A stretch of 64,000 bases of DNA from DASUEB01 sp036275295 (lineage in GTDB: Bacteria; Bacteroidota; Bacteroidia; Flavobacteriales_D; Luteibaculaceae), in the NCBI GenBank assembly GCA_036275295.1, contig DASUEB010000183.1, positions 1-64,000 of the forward strand, read 5' to 3'. The notes beneath the pieces were generated by a model. That model had not been told where the DNA came from, did not search any database, and was given only the letters and a program-made list of their open reading frames with translations. Positions 17,091-27,300 of the stretch are shown here, one piece after another (position 1 is the first letter of the stretch; each line of letters begins with the position of its first letter). The translations under genes and the position numbers were made by a program.

Positions 17091-18654
17091 GATCATATCC
17101 ATTAACATCAGCGGCATAGTCTTCAGCATAGAGGAGAATGCATTTGCCGCTTTGACGCGCTATATGGAATCTCTGCGGGCACATCTGCAACAATCGGTTG
17201 ACGGAAGGGAGATCCTTCAGGACATTGAAGCCAGGATAGCCGAACTGCTCAGCGAGGCGGTTACCAGCGAGAAACAGGCGATTGTGCTGGCTGACATCGA
17301 CCGCGTGATAAGCACCTTGGGCCAGCCTGAAGAATATGGCCTAGAAGAAGAGGAACCAACGGTAATGCAAGCCACCGGCAAGGGCGGTAAAAAACAAATT
17401 TACCGCGACACCGATAACATGGTACTGGCGGGTGTATTGAGTGGATTGTCGCACTACTTTCACGTAGATCCGCTTTGGATGCGTCTGGGTTTTGCTTTGG
17501 TTCTTTTCTTGGGCTGGGGCTCCCCGATTATCGTGTACATCCTGCTATGGATCATTATTCCCAAGGCGGAGACAACCGCTGAAAAATTGCAGATGCATGG
17601 AGAACCGGTGACCTTTGAGTCTATCAAACGCAAAGTTGAGGAGGAATCGACCTTAAAAAAAGGACTTGGATCAGAGCCAGGTCAAAAAATCAGATCGGCC
17701 TTTCAAGAGATGTTACACGCCATATTCGGCGTAATTCGCTCACTAGCTCGCGTGATAGCCAAGATTCTTGGATTGATGCTGGTTCTATTTGGGATTGTAG
17801 CGTCGATGGGCTTGTTAGGGGTTTTCCTTTTTGGAACTGCTGAAGGCAGTGAACTCGAATGGGGTAATGAGCACCATGTATTTGGACTATTCCCCTCTAC
17901 GAGCGACGACGCTTTGCTCATTCAGTACGGCGCGTTTTTCGCCGGGTTGAGCTTTTTGATTATGATGGTATTATTGGGCCTTCAGCTTATTGTTAGGCAA
18001 TGGGCTCCCTTTAGAAAATACCGTCTCGGCGCATTCTTAACCGGATCGTTTGTAGTGAGTTTGGTTTGTTTAGGTGTGGGCGCTCTTCATACGGGTCTCG
18101 ACTACAGGCAGCAGGAAATGCACACCATTACCCACCCAATAGAACTTGAGCAGGACACGCTGCGACTCAGTGTTGACAAGCATCCTGAGATGTTTTCTGA
18201 GTTGAACATGCGCCGTCAACACGCTCGATTTGATGGGATCATGTTGAAGGGAGACAAGGTGTATGTGAACGATGTTCGATTGGGCATAGTGGGCGTCGAC
18301 AGCACAAAACAGGCCGAATTAAAACTGGAAATTTACGCCAACGGGGAAACCGATAAACTTGCACTTCAACGTGCCAGAAACATCCAATATCACTATCGCC
18401 AAGACTCCACAGGAACGATCTATTTCGATCCATTCCTTGAATTTGACCTACGCGATCGGTATCGGGCGCAGGAGATTGACATCACCTTGTACCTGCCCAT
18501 AGGGCGTGCGGTGTACCTGGACCCCACCGTTGTAGATCTGATCTTCGACATCAAAAACACCACCAATACGTACGATAGAGACATGGTGGGACATACTTGG
18601 GTAATGACCGACAAAGGCCTGTATTGTCCGGATTTCACAAAGGAAGTCGACTGA
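17083..18654 (+). CDS. PspC-domain membrane protein
   Basis: 523 residues. The N-terminal cytoplasmic domain (about 1-100) begins MNKIISINISGIVFSIEENA and has a helical EILQDIEARIAELLSE segment. The PspC domain follows at about 105-165: KQIYRDTDNMVLAGVLSGLS, HVDPLWMRLGFALVLF and YILLWIIIPKAE. Further membrane segments lie near 220-245 (LGLMLVLFGIVASMGLLGVF), 280-305 and 320-345, and a C-terminal beta-rich part follows (DVRLGIVGVDSTKQAELKLE). PspC domains report membrane stress in the phage-shock response. Co-translated with PadR; a terminator follows at 18766. Confidence 0.88.
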   Translation: MNKIISINISGIVFSIEENAFAALTRYMESLRAHLQQSVDGREILQDIEARIAELLSEAVTSEKQAIVLADIDRVISTLGQPEEYGLEEEEPTVMQATGKGGKKQIYRDTDNMVLAGVLSGLSHYFHVDPLWMRLGFALVLFLGWGSPIIVYILLWIIIPKAETTAEKLQMHGEPVTFESIKRKVEEESTLKKGLGSEPGQKIRSAFQEMLHAIFGVIRSLARVIAKILGLMLVLFGIVASMGLLGVFLFGTAEGSELEWGNEHHVFGLFPSTSDDALLIQYGAFFAGLSFLIMMVLLGLQLIVRQWAPFRKYRLGAFLTGSFVVSLVCLGVGALHTGLDYRQQEMHTITHPIELEQDTLRLSVDKHPEMFSELNMRRQHARFDGIMLKGDKVYVNDVRLGIVGVDSTKQAELKLEIYANGETDKLALQRARNIQYHYRQDSTGTIYFDPFLEFDLRDRYRAQEIDITLYLPIGRAVYLDPTVVDLIFDIKNTTNTYDRDMVGHTWVMTDKGLYCPDFTKEVD

Positions 18655-18765
18655 TGGTGGCCCAACGCCAATGGCCATCATCAGCAGCGGTGAATACGTT
18701 GATTCCATTACCCCTACTCGCACATGCGTTTAGGATGGCGAAAATGGTGAAACCATAAACGATAT

Positions 18766-18800
18766 ATGGGTGAAGTAACAGCTACTTCACCCATTTTTTT
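18766..18800 (+). terminator. Rho-independent terminator of padR-pspC
   Basis: A perfect 12-bp stem, ATGGGTGAAGTA (18766-18777) and TACTTCACCCAT (18783-18794), with a five-base loop and a following T-run to about 18800. Lies 110 bases beyond the pspC stop. Confidence 0.85.
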
Positions 18801-19106
18801 TACCCTCACCAATCAATCGCCTCTGGTCAAAACCCAGTCAGGTAAAATCCAAAGGCTCGAGAAGCGCCCTAGGCTTTTGGCTAGAGTGTCTCTTATCCGA
18901 GACCGACAAACCTGATCAAAGGACCAAGGTCCGTTTTGTAGACCAATTCGCTCAGAGGTATCGCGAAGGTCAACCTGCGGTTGGTTTGTTGCGCGCGGTG
19001 AGCCACGACCGAAGGCCGGCGCATGCTCACACTTGCCATAATTTCCATTGTTGGAACACTAGATTCTGACGTGCCTCCATACTTAGCGCCGATTCTGAGG
19101 AGTTAA
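18801..19106. other. Intergenic region before the E1 gene
   Basis: About 300 bases between the pspC terminator and the E1 promoter. Only weak hairpins (such as GTCTC / GAGAC near 18890-18905) are visible; no gene, tRNA or repeat was recognised. Confidence 0.4.
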
Positions 19107-19140
19107 TTGAAAGTCATTAGCGCAGAAATGTTTAAATTCG
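19107..19140 (+). promoter_or_regulatory. Likely promoter for the fused E1 gene
   Basis: TTG at 19107-19109, a 23-base spacer, and TAAATTCG at 19133-19140, one mismatch from TAnnTTTG. It ends 19 bases before the ATG at 19160. Confidence 0.45.
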
Positions 19141-19159
19141 CGCAACTTTTTGAAGCACC

Positions 19160-21586
19160 ATGCAAGAGGAACTAGAAGTAACCCAGAACCCCAACCAAGT
19201 ATTCATCAACGAGATATTATCGGACTTCAAACTGGCTTGTTTGAGCCGTGAAGCCTCGTTACTAGGTCGGAAAGAAGTACTAACCGGAAAGGCGAAATTT
19301 GGCATTTTTGGCGATGGTAAAGAATTAGCTCAGATCTGTGCTGCAAAACAGTTCAGAAACGGCGACTTTAGATCGGGTTATTACCGCGATAGCACCTTCA
19401 TGCTGGCGATTGGACAGACCACTGTTCAACAATTGTTCGCTGGATTGTACGCCCACACCGACACCGATGCTGAGCCAACCAGCGGAGGACGCCAAATGGG
19501 CGGGCATTTTGCAACAAGAAATCTACATCCTGACGGCTCATGGCGCAATTTGATGGAGCAGAAAAACTCCTCTGCTGACATTTCTCCTACTGGCGGTCAG
19601 ATGCCTCGCTTGTTGGGTTTGGCTCAAGCTTCGAAAGTATATCGTCATCACGGCGGTTTGAATCACTTCAATCAGTTTTCAGAGCAGGGTAACGAAGTTG
19701 CCTTTGGAACCATTGGCGATGCCTCTACATCGGAGGGTCTGTTCTGGGAGTGTATGAATGCGGCCGGTGTGTTGCAAGTACCAATGGTAATGTCGGTATG
19801 GGATGATGGCTTTGGCATCAGTGTTCCAAAAAAATACCAGACCACCAAGGGATCCATATCAGAGGCGCTAGCCGGTTTTCAGCGCACTGCCGACAAACCC
19901 GGCTTTGAAATTTTCAAAACGAAGGGTTGGGACTATGCTCATTTGATTCAGACCTATGAGGAGGCCGTTGAACTAGCCCGCAGAGAACACGTGCCCGTAT
20001 TGGTTCACGTTGAGGAACTTACTCAGCCTCAAGGCCACTCCACCTCTGGTTCTCACGAGCGTTACAAAGACACCGCCCGGTTGAATTGGGAGAGGGAATA
20101 CGACTGTATCGAACAATTTAAAAAGTGGATCCTCGATTTCACCATCGACGGACAAGCCATCGCTACTGAGCAAGAGTTAGATCAGCTGGCCAGCGACGCC
20201 AAAAAGCAGGTTCGGCAAGAGCAGAAGGCTGCATGGCAGGCTTTCAGAACGGATCTGGACAAAGATTATGCTCAAGCCTTCTTGCTTTTGGAAGCCCTCA
20301 AAGGCGAGAGCGCTCAGGGAACCGCCATTGAATCGGTTATTGCCGGATTAAAGTCGGCCATTGAACCCATTCGCAAGGATCTTTTCAACGCCATTCGCAA
20401 GGCATTGCGCATCACCCGTGGCGAAGAAAACCTGAGCCGCGCGGCCTTAATTAACTGGTTTGAGGGAATCAAACAAGAAAACGCTGATAGATACTCTTCT
20501 CATCTTTACTCGCAAAGCAAGCAACAAATTGGCGCCATTGATGAGGTTGCCATCCAATACGGCGAAAACCCAGAGTGGGTAGACGGTCGCATTATCCTTC
20601 GCGACAATTTTGACGCCATTTTCGCCAAATACCCAGAGGCACTCAGCTTTGGTGAGGACTTGGGCAAGATTGGCGGCGTGAATCAGAGCTGGGAAGGACT
20701 GCAAAGCAAATACGGCGAATTAAGAGTGAGTGACGTAGGTATCCGCGAGGCCAGTATTGTTGGCCAGGGCATTGGAATGGCCATGCGCGGTTTGAGACCG
20801 ATCGCCGAAATACAATACCTCGACTACATCTTTTACGCGCTGCAAATTCTGAGCGACGACCTAGCCACTTTGCAATACCGCACCAAAGGCGGTCAGAAAG
20901 CTCCGCTAATCATCAGCACCAGAGGCCACCGTCTGGAAGGCATCTGGCACGCTGGATCTCCCATGGGAGCAATCATCAACATGGTCCGCGGAGTGCACGT
21001 TTGCGTACCCAGAAACATGACCCAAGCAGCTGGTTTCTACAATACCTTAATGAAGTCTGACGAACCGGCCATTGTAGTTGAGCCCCTCAACGGATACCGC
21101 AGCAAAGAGCTGATGCCAACCAATATAGGCGAATTCTGCATTCCGCTTGGGATTCCAGAAATTACACACTCCGGAACCGATATTACGGTGGTATCGTATG
21201 GTTCGACTTTCAACCTATGCGCTGCGGCGCTTGAGTCACTCGAGGAACTGGGTGTATCGGTAGAGTTGATCGACGCGAGAACCCTACTGCCTTTTGATGT
21301 AAACGGAATAATTGCGGAATCGCTCAAACGCACCAATAGACTGGTGATTATCGACGAAGACGTCAGCAGTGGAGCTACAGCCTATATGTTAGACCAGATT
21401 CTAACGGTGCAGAAAGGCTATCAGTACCTCGATAGCGCACCACTCACCCTGGCTGCGAAAGACCACCGCCCCGCCTACGGAACAGACGGTGACTATTTCT
21501 CTAAGCCCAGTGTAGATGATATCATTGAGGCTGTTTATGGAGTGATGAGCGAAAGCAATCCGACGCGTTTTCCGGCGATTTTCTGA
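19160..21586 (+). CDS. 2-oxoacid dehydrogenase E1, fused alpha and beta subunits
   Basis: 808 residues, as long as separate alpha and beta subunits joined. The alpha half (about 1-400) has the thiamine diphosphate motif GDASTSEGLFWECMN (from residue 186) with the downstream WDDGFGISVPKKYQ, and HVEELTQPQGHSTSGSHERY. The beta half (about 480-808) has FGEDLGKIGGVNQSWEGL, VSDVGIREASIVGQGIGMAM, IAEIQYLDYI, ISTRGHRLEGIWHAGSPMGA and VELIDARTLLPFD. This is the E1 of a pyruvate or branched-chain 2-oxoacid complex; the alpha/beta fusion is common in Bacteroidota, and branched-chain substrate is likely but not provable here. E2 and E3 are not in the window. S4 gene follows 10 bases later. Confidence 0.9.
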   Translation: MQEELEVTQNPNQVFINEILSDFKLACLSREASLLGRKEVLTGKAKFGIFGDGKELAQICAAKQFRNGDFRSGYYRDSTFMLAIGQTTVQQLFAGLYAHTDTDAEPTSGGRQMGGHFATRNLHPDGSWRNLMEQKNSSADISPTGGQMPRLLGLAQASKVYRHHGGLNHFNQFSEQGNEVAFGTIGDASTSEGLFWECMNAAGVLQVPMVMSVWDDGFGISVPKKYQTTKGSISEALAGFQRTADKPGFEIFKTKGWDYAHLIQTYEEAVELARREHVPVLVHVEELTQPQGHSTSGSHERYKDTARLNWEREYDCIEQFKKWILDFTIDGQAIATEQELDQLASDAKKQVRQEQKAAWQAFRTDLDKDYAQAFLLLEALKGESAQGTAIESVIAGLKSAIEPIRKDLFNAIRKALRITRGEENLSRAALINWFEGIKQENADRYSSHLYSQSKQQIGAIDEVAIQYGENPEWVDGRIILRDNFDAIFAKYPEALSFGEDLGKIGGVNQSWEGLQSKYGELRVSDVGIREASIVGQGIGMAMRGLRPIAEIQYLDYIFYALQILSDDLATLQYRTKGGQKAPLIISTRGHRLEGIWHAGSPMGAIINMVRGVHVCVPRNMTQAAGFYNTLMKSDEPAIVVEPLNGYRSKELMPTNIGEFCIPLGIPEITHSGTDITVVSYGSTFNLCAAALESLEELGVSVELIDARTLLPFDVNGIIAESLKRTNRLVIIDEDVSSGATAYMLDQILTVQKGYQYLDSAPLTLAAKDHRPAYGTDGDYFSKPSVDDIIEAVYGVMSESNPTRFPAIF

Positions 21587-21596
21587 TTTGGCTGCT

Positions 21597-21809
21597 ATGA
21601 AACACCAATCCCTTGAGCTCAATCGAGAGTACATTGAACTCAACAGTTTGCTCAAATTGCAACAGGTCGCTCAAAGCGGAGGTCACGCCAACTTAATCAT
21701 CGATGAAGGACAGGTAAAAGTCAATGGTCAAATTGAAAAACGCCGCCGCTGCAAGCTTCGTCCTGGGGATCGAGTTGAAGTGAACGGTCAGACGATTGAG
21801 ATCAAGTGA
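21597..21809 (+). CDS. Small S4-domain RNA-binding protein
   Basis: 70 residues from the ATG at 21597, chosen over a TTG at 21588 that would add three residues. The whole protein is an S4 fold: YIELNSLLKLQQVAQSGGHA, LIIDEGQVKVNGQIEKRRRC and LRPGDRVEVNGQTIEIK, the VxVNGxxExRRxxKLRPGDxV pattern of YbcJ/YlxR-like stand-alone S4 proteins. Binds structured RNA, probably rRNA or tRNA. It begins 10 bases after the fused E1 stop and may share its transcript. Function within the ribosome is unknown. Confidence 0.82.
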   Translation: MKHQSLELNREYIELNSLLKLQQVAQSGGHANLIIDEGQVKVNGQIEKRRRCKLRPGDRVEVNGQTIEIK

Positions 21810-21871
21810 CCCGTTGCTCAATGTAACTGGCGTATTCGAGAGGGTGATGTTAGCTTCGATCAAAAAAATCG

Positions 21872-24181
21872 ATGCGTGCGATTCTATTCCTTTACCTGTG
21901 GTTAACGGCTTTAAATGCCCTTGCTCAAAATCGTTGCCGTTGGACATTCAATCAGCTTCCGGACTCTGTAACCGGTTTGATCTCCGACAGTTTGGGTCGT
22001 GGACTGCTATTCCCGCAAAGGGTTGATGCAAACCGCGCTGCGGGATGGGCCGGATTTGCCCTCCAAACAAGTGCTTATCCCGCGCAGGGAACACAGGCTG
22101 GACAGGCGGGAATTCGATTGCAATGCAAGGTAATCCCCCATGAAAAGCTAACCCTTTCCTTTCGCCTGCGGGCGAGCTCAACAGCGAACAATCGCATGCA
22201 CATCACACAACCTTCGCTGTCTGACACGGCGATCTACGAGCTGCGGATTGCCGAGTCGTCGGTGTGGATTGCTGTCGGTCCGATTGAGCTAAAGCCAGTT
22301 GCAAACGGGGATAGCGTCGATATTTATATCGTCAGCATGCCCGACAGCACCGGGCAATATCAGCCTGTTTCTGGGGCTCAATACCGCAGTTCGGGAACCC
22401 TTCGATGGGATGATATGGTGATCACAGGATCGACCGATACAGAGGGTCCGCAGCTTATTTCTGTCCAACCTATGGACGCAAGGACCGTGAAATTTACGTT
22501 CAACGAAGCCCTCGATTCATCCTGTTTATCGAACCTCAGCATACAAGGTCTTACCCTACCGATCTTATCCGACATCCATCGCGACTCGACGGGGCATCAT
22601 TATCACCTTACCAGCCAGACCTTGCTTCCACATGCTGAATATTTCACCGTATGTTGGTTCGGACTGAGGGATTCAATGGGCAATACATTGATTGGCGACC
22701 CTTGTCGTCCGCTGTGGTACAACGCCAGTAAGCGGAGTCCCGTAATTACCGAAATCATGTACAACGACCCGAATGACGACGCACATGAATTCATTGAACT
22801 CTACAATCCCTCTGATGACACCCTGAAATTGGGTTTAATGTCGGTTTTGGGGGTACAGTATATTTTTGATAGCTCGGCAGCTATGATTCCGGGTGAATAC
22901 CTCCTTTTGGTCAAAGATGCCCAGCGATGGCAGGATTTCAATGGACCTCGCGTTATACAGTGGACCTGCGGAACCTTAAGCAATGGTGGCGAGTGCATTG
23001 CGCTGATCAATCAGGCTCGAGATACCTTGTCGCGTATTTGCTTCGACAATACAGGTTCTTGGCCGCGAAAGGCAAATGGGTTGGGTTCCAGCTTGGAGCG
23101 CCGAAAACTAACGGATACCGGCGTGCAAGGAGAGCATTGGCGCGATAGCTTTACCCCGTCGCCTTTAGAAGCGGTGCCACATTGGCGAATGAGTCCCGGA
23201 TTTGGTTTCGAGAGCAACAAAGTTGGATTCAAACTCCCGCGTCAGGCGGTTTGGGAAGGCGACAGTGCAGTGGTGCAAATTGCGTTGAAACAAGAAGGGC
23301 GTTTTTCAGGCATAGTGCTGACCCGGCTCAGTTATCCCGATGGCAGCGTGCAGCTGGATACCCAAATAGCTGATGTTAACTCGCGCAAAATTCGACTATG
23401 GATCGCCGATGACTCCTTTCGCCAGCCCATCTCTGAGCTCTGGCTGTCGATTGCCGATGCCAACAACACTGTGGTAAACGGCCTGGATAGCACGGTATTG
23501 GAAATCTTCGACAACGACACGCTGCATCCTCGGCTTTGCATCACCGAAGTTATGGCAAATAACCGGTCGTACTTGAACTTTCCAAAAGGGTACATGCCGT
23601 GGGTTGAATTGCACAACCCAAATCTAACTGGTATTTCTACTTCGGTGTACACCTTTAGGGTTACAGACCGACAGGGACAAGTTTACGAATCGCCATTGCC
23701 GGGCATCCAAATGGAGCCGCTCTCTTATCGTGTAGTTCCCGTTGATACCAATCATCAGGAGATGAGCGCCATCTGGAATAAACTGCCTGTGAACGGCGCC
23801 TTGATTCAACTGATGACATCCGATGGTGTGGAGCAAAGCAGACTTAGGTATGGAAACGCATTTATCGATCGATCGTATGAAGCTGAGCGGGCCTGCGACA
23901 GCACGGCTACCCAAACAACGAGTCCGAGTCCGGGTGCTGCCAAAGGAACGGTAGGACTGACAGAGCAAATCCGAAAAACCAATTACAACCGAGCCTACCG
24001 CGTTGGAGAAATCGTTCAGAGTGAGGTTGTAGATTCGTGGCAGTTGTGGGATGTAACCGGTAAGATGGCCGAAAAACCCACGCGATCGAATGCATTTACT
24101 ATACCCGATCTACCCGCAGGCATCTACATTCTGGGCATTGGCAATCATCGATATAAAATTTTGGTAACGGATGGACATTGA
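21872..24181 (+). CDS. Secreted protein with lamin-tail domains and T9SS C-terminus
   Basis: 769 residues with a signal peptide (MRAILFLYLWLTALNALAQ). After an N-terminal sandwich (about 25-180), an SbsA-like Ig segment appears (GPQLISVQPMDARTVKFTFN). A lamin-tail domain follows from about 285 (SPVITEIMYNDPNDDAHEFI, GEYLLLVKDAQRWQ, GECIALINQARDTL), and a second starts near 555 (RLCITEVMANNRSYLNFPKG, WVELHNPNLTG). The last 60 residues resemble a type A T9SS sorting domain (WQLWDVTGKMAEKP, LPAGIYILGIGNHRYKILV), though the customary SNP motif at its head is degenerate. Likely surface or secreted; the role of the lamin-tail domains is unknown. Starts 62 bases after the S4 stop. Confidence 0.78.
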   Translation: MRAILFLYLWLTALNALAQNRCRWTFNQLPDSVTGLISDSLGRGLLFPQRVDANRAAGWAGFALQTSAYPAQGTQAGQAGIRLQCKVIPHEKLTLSFRLRASSTANNRMHITQPSLSDTAIYELRIAESSVWIAVGPIELKPVANGDSVDIYIVSMPDSTGQYQPVSGAQYRSSGTLRWDDMVITGSTDTEGPQLISVQPMDARTVKFTFNEALDSSCLSNLSIQGLTLPILSDIHRDSTGHHYHLTSQTLLPHAEYFTVCWFGLRDSMGNTLIGDPCRPLWYNASKRSPVITEIMYNDPNDDAHEFIELYNPSDDTLKLGLMSVLGVQYIFDSSAAMIPGEYLLLVKDAQRWQDFNGPRVIQWTCGTLSNGGECIALINQARDTLSRICFDNTGSWPRKANGLGSSLERRKLTDTGVQGEHWRDSFTPSPLEAVPHWRMSPGFGFESNKVGFKLPRQAVWEGDSAVVQIALKQEGRFSGIVLTRLSYPDGSVQLDTQIADVNSRKIRLWIADDSFRQPISELWLSIADANNTVVNGLDSTVLEIFDNDTLHPRLCITEVMANNRSYLNFPKGYMPWVELHNPNLTGISTSVYTFRVTDRQGQVYESPLPGIQMEPLSYRVVPVDTNHQEMSAIWNKLPVNGALIQLMTSDGVEQSRLRYGNAFIDRSYEAERACDSTATQTTSPSPGAAKGTVGLTEQIRKTNYNRAYRVGEIVQSEVVDSWQLWDVTGKMAEKPTRSNAFTIPDLPAGIYILGIGNHRYKILVTDGH

Positions 24182-24191
24182 AAAATGCGTT

Positions 24192-24199
24192 TACCTTTG
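24192..24199 (+). promoter_or_regulatory. Candidate -7 box for the 24324 gene
   Basis: TACCTTTG matches TAnnTTTG exactly, 11 bases after the preceding stop codon. No -33 at the normal distance is evident and the leader would be over 100 bases long, so this is only a candidate. Confidence 0.35.
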
Positions 24200-24323
24200 T
24201 AGTTGGTGCTAAAAATCAGACTGAAGGAGGGATTTCATCGATAAAATTGAGACAACCAACAACTGTTTCAACGTCTTAACAAGAGGAATCCGTATTTTCG
24301 TTTGACTAATGCCAGCTATAGTT

Positions 24324-27300
24324 ATGACAAAATTTTACCCCCGTTTGCGAGCCATCACGTATTGGAAGTTTCTTTTCACTCTGGCTGTTATTATTCTCTC
24401 ATTTCAACATGCTGCGGCTCAGTGTACGCTCGTAGCTGACATCGAACCGATTCCCCGTGCTAATATCTGTTTGGGTGAGACTGTCGATCTGTTGGCCAAG
24501 AACAACCTGACCACTCCAATTCCGGCCATGTGCGCAGTAACAACTGACCGAACATGTGGGACGGGCTCCGACAGTATCAATACCACGGTTGGCAATGGCA
24601 ACGTGGTGAACACTTTCAACTCCAGTGCTCCCGAATTATTCGGTGATTTTGGAGAGGCCCAATCGCGCAACCAGATCATCATCTTGGCATCAGAGCTCCA
24701 AGCCATGGGGTTTGTAGGTGGTAAAATAACAGCCCTTTCGGTCGACATCGCTCGCATCGAGGCTGGCAAAAGCGGTACCATCAGCAGTCTTTCCATCAAA
24801 ATGCTGTGCACCAGTCAGGACAAATTTACAACCAGCTTTATCAGCGGGTTGGACGAGGTATTTGCTCCAAAACCCGTTACGGTAACTGCTGGAGGATTCT
24901 TCACTTTCAACTTTGACAAGGCATTTGAATGGGATGGTGTTTCAAACATTGTCATTGAATTTTGTGGTTTTGCACCCAACGGTACAGGTGCTGCCGGAGC
25001 CAATTGGGGTACCTTCACTCGCGACCATGTGCCGGGTTTCTCGTCTTGGCGTCAATCGACCTCTTCTGTGTCCTCAGGCACTTGTTTAAACGGAGGAACA
25101 GAGCGAAACTTCAACCAACGACCCAACATTCGCTTTAACATCTGCCGTCCTAAAGCTGTAAACCTATCTTACTTGTGGACGCCCAATGACGGTTCTCTCA
25201 GCGCTACCAATGTAATCCGACCAACGGCCAGTCCTATTACCAACACCCGTTATTTTGTTCGCATCACCAACAACGACGTACCGAACTGTTTCTCTATTGA
25301 TTCCATAGACATTGCTGTTGAGGATCCTTCGTTGTTTACTCCCTCCTCAAATTCTCCGGTTTGCGTGGGGAACACCTTGCAGCTGAATGCCAATACTGTT
25401 GGTGTTTCTTACTTCTGGAGTGGGCCAAACGGTTTTTCATCTACAGCGCAAAATCCCACCATTCCCAATGTAACCGAAGCGGCTGAGGGAACCTACACAT
25501 TCTTGGTTGATAAGGGTTTTTGTAAAGCAACGAAAACCATCAACGTTCAGATCGATCCGATACCCAACACCGGAGTTCCAAAAGACTCTACTGTTTGCCG
25601 ATCAACCACAAACATCAACCTATTTGGATTGTTGACCGGTGAAGATGTTGGCGGGACTTGGATCGACAACAACGCCAGCGGTGCGTTAACCGGATCGGTT
25701 TTCAATCCGAGTGTATTGAATAACAACAATATGCCGGCAACGTTCAATTTTACCTATCGCATAATCAACGCCTGTGGAACGTTTAACTCTACGGTTGCGG
25801 TAACCGTTATTGCAACCAGATCAGCAGGTATAGATGACGACACGACCATCTGTGAAACAAGCGGAGCGATCAATCTTTTCTCTGTTTTAGATGGAACGCC
25901 TAATACCGGAGGAACTTGGACCGATCTCAACAACTCCGGGGGCATGACGCCAAACGGTTTCTTTACACCGGGTAACCTAGGAGGAAATACCTATCAATTC
26001 CAATACCGTGTAACCGGTACATCTCCATGCCCCGATGCCTTATCGAGGGTAACAGTAAATGTTATTGATCAGCCTTTCGCCGGATCAGACAACAACGCCA
26101 AAGTATGTGTGGGCGGATCAATCAACTTGTTCAATCAGCTCCAGAACAACCCTAAAACCGGTGGTACATGGACATCCATTGACAATGCCGGGGGCGCTCT
26201 GAATACCAATACAGGGATGTATACCGCCACGGGTGTAACCCCAGGATTGTATCGATTCAGATACATTGTCGGTGCTACTGCACCCTGTATCGCAGACACC
26301 GCGTTTATCTTCTTGACCGTTAACGGTGTACCCACCATTAGTAACGTGGAATCTACCTGCTCACCGAACAACGCCACGTATACGGTAACTTTCACCATCA
26401 CAGGTGGAGATCCTGCTACTTATGCGGTAAACCCAGCGGGTACAATCAGCGCGGGCTTCCCAAAAATTTACACCAGCGGTCCCATTGGTGACGGCGTAGC
26501 TGCTCAATTCACCGTGAGCGATGGCAATTCGTGTGGAACAAACAGCGTTTCTACGCTGAAGCGCTGCGCTTGCCCAACCCAGGCTGGATCGGTACAAACC
26601 ACTCCTGCGCTTCAGGTGTGTAACAACGGATCTGCTACCGCCATTTATAATGGGGGTTATGCCAGCGATGGCAACGACACGTTGATGTACGTGCTCCATA
26701 CCTTGCCAGGCAACACACTAGGCACGATCATTGCTCAACAGAGTTCGCCAACCTTTTCTTTTGGCCCCGGTATTACCTTAGGCACCACCTATTATGTTTC
26801 GGCTGTAGCGGGTAATAGACTACCCAATAACCTAGTCGATTTGAGCGATCAGTGTTTGAATGTATCTGCCGGTGTACCCATCCGCTTCGGAAATATTGGC
26901 AGCCCGAATTTCAACTTCAGCGACAACCCAGCCTGTCCGGGAATTACTTTGAGCTTCACCAGCTTTGTAAGCGGAAGTCCCACCTATTCGTGGACAGGAC
27001 CAAACAATTTCACCAGCGCGGTGGCCAATCCGGTTATCAACAACCTGCAAGAGGCTGCCGCTGGAACCTATACCTTAACGGTTTCATCTGATGGCTGTAA
27101 CGCCAGTGTGAGTAAGGCCTTGACAGTAGTATCAAAACCAGTGGTTACCATTGGAGGTGATGCAAGCATTTGCGAGGGGCAAGGCGGAAACTTGCGTATT
27201 ACAGTGAACGCACCCGCCCCGGTAGTAATTACTTACACCGCAAGTCCGGGTCAAACCCAGCAAGTTTTGTTAGCTCCAGGTGTAAATAATATCCCGGTAA

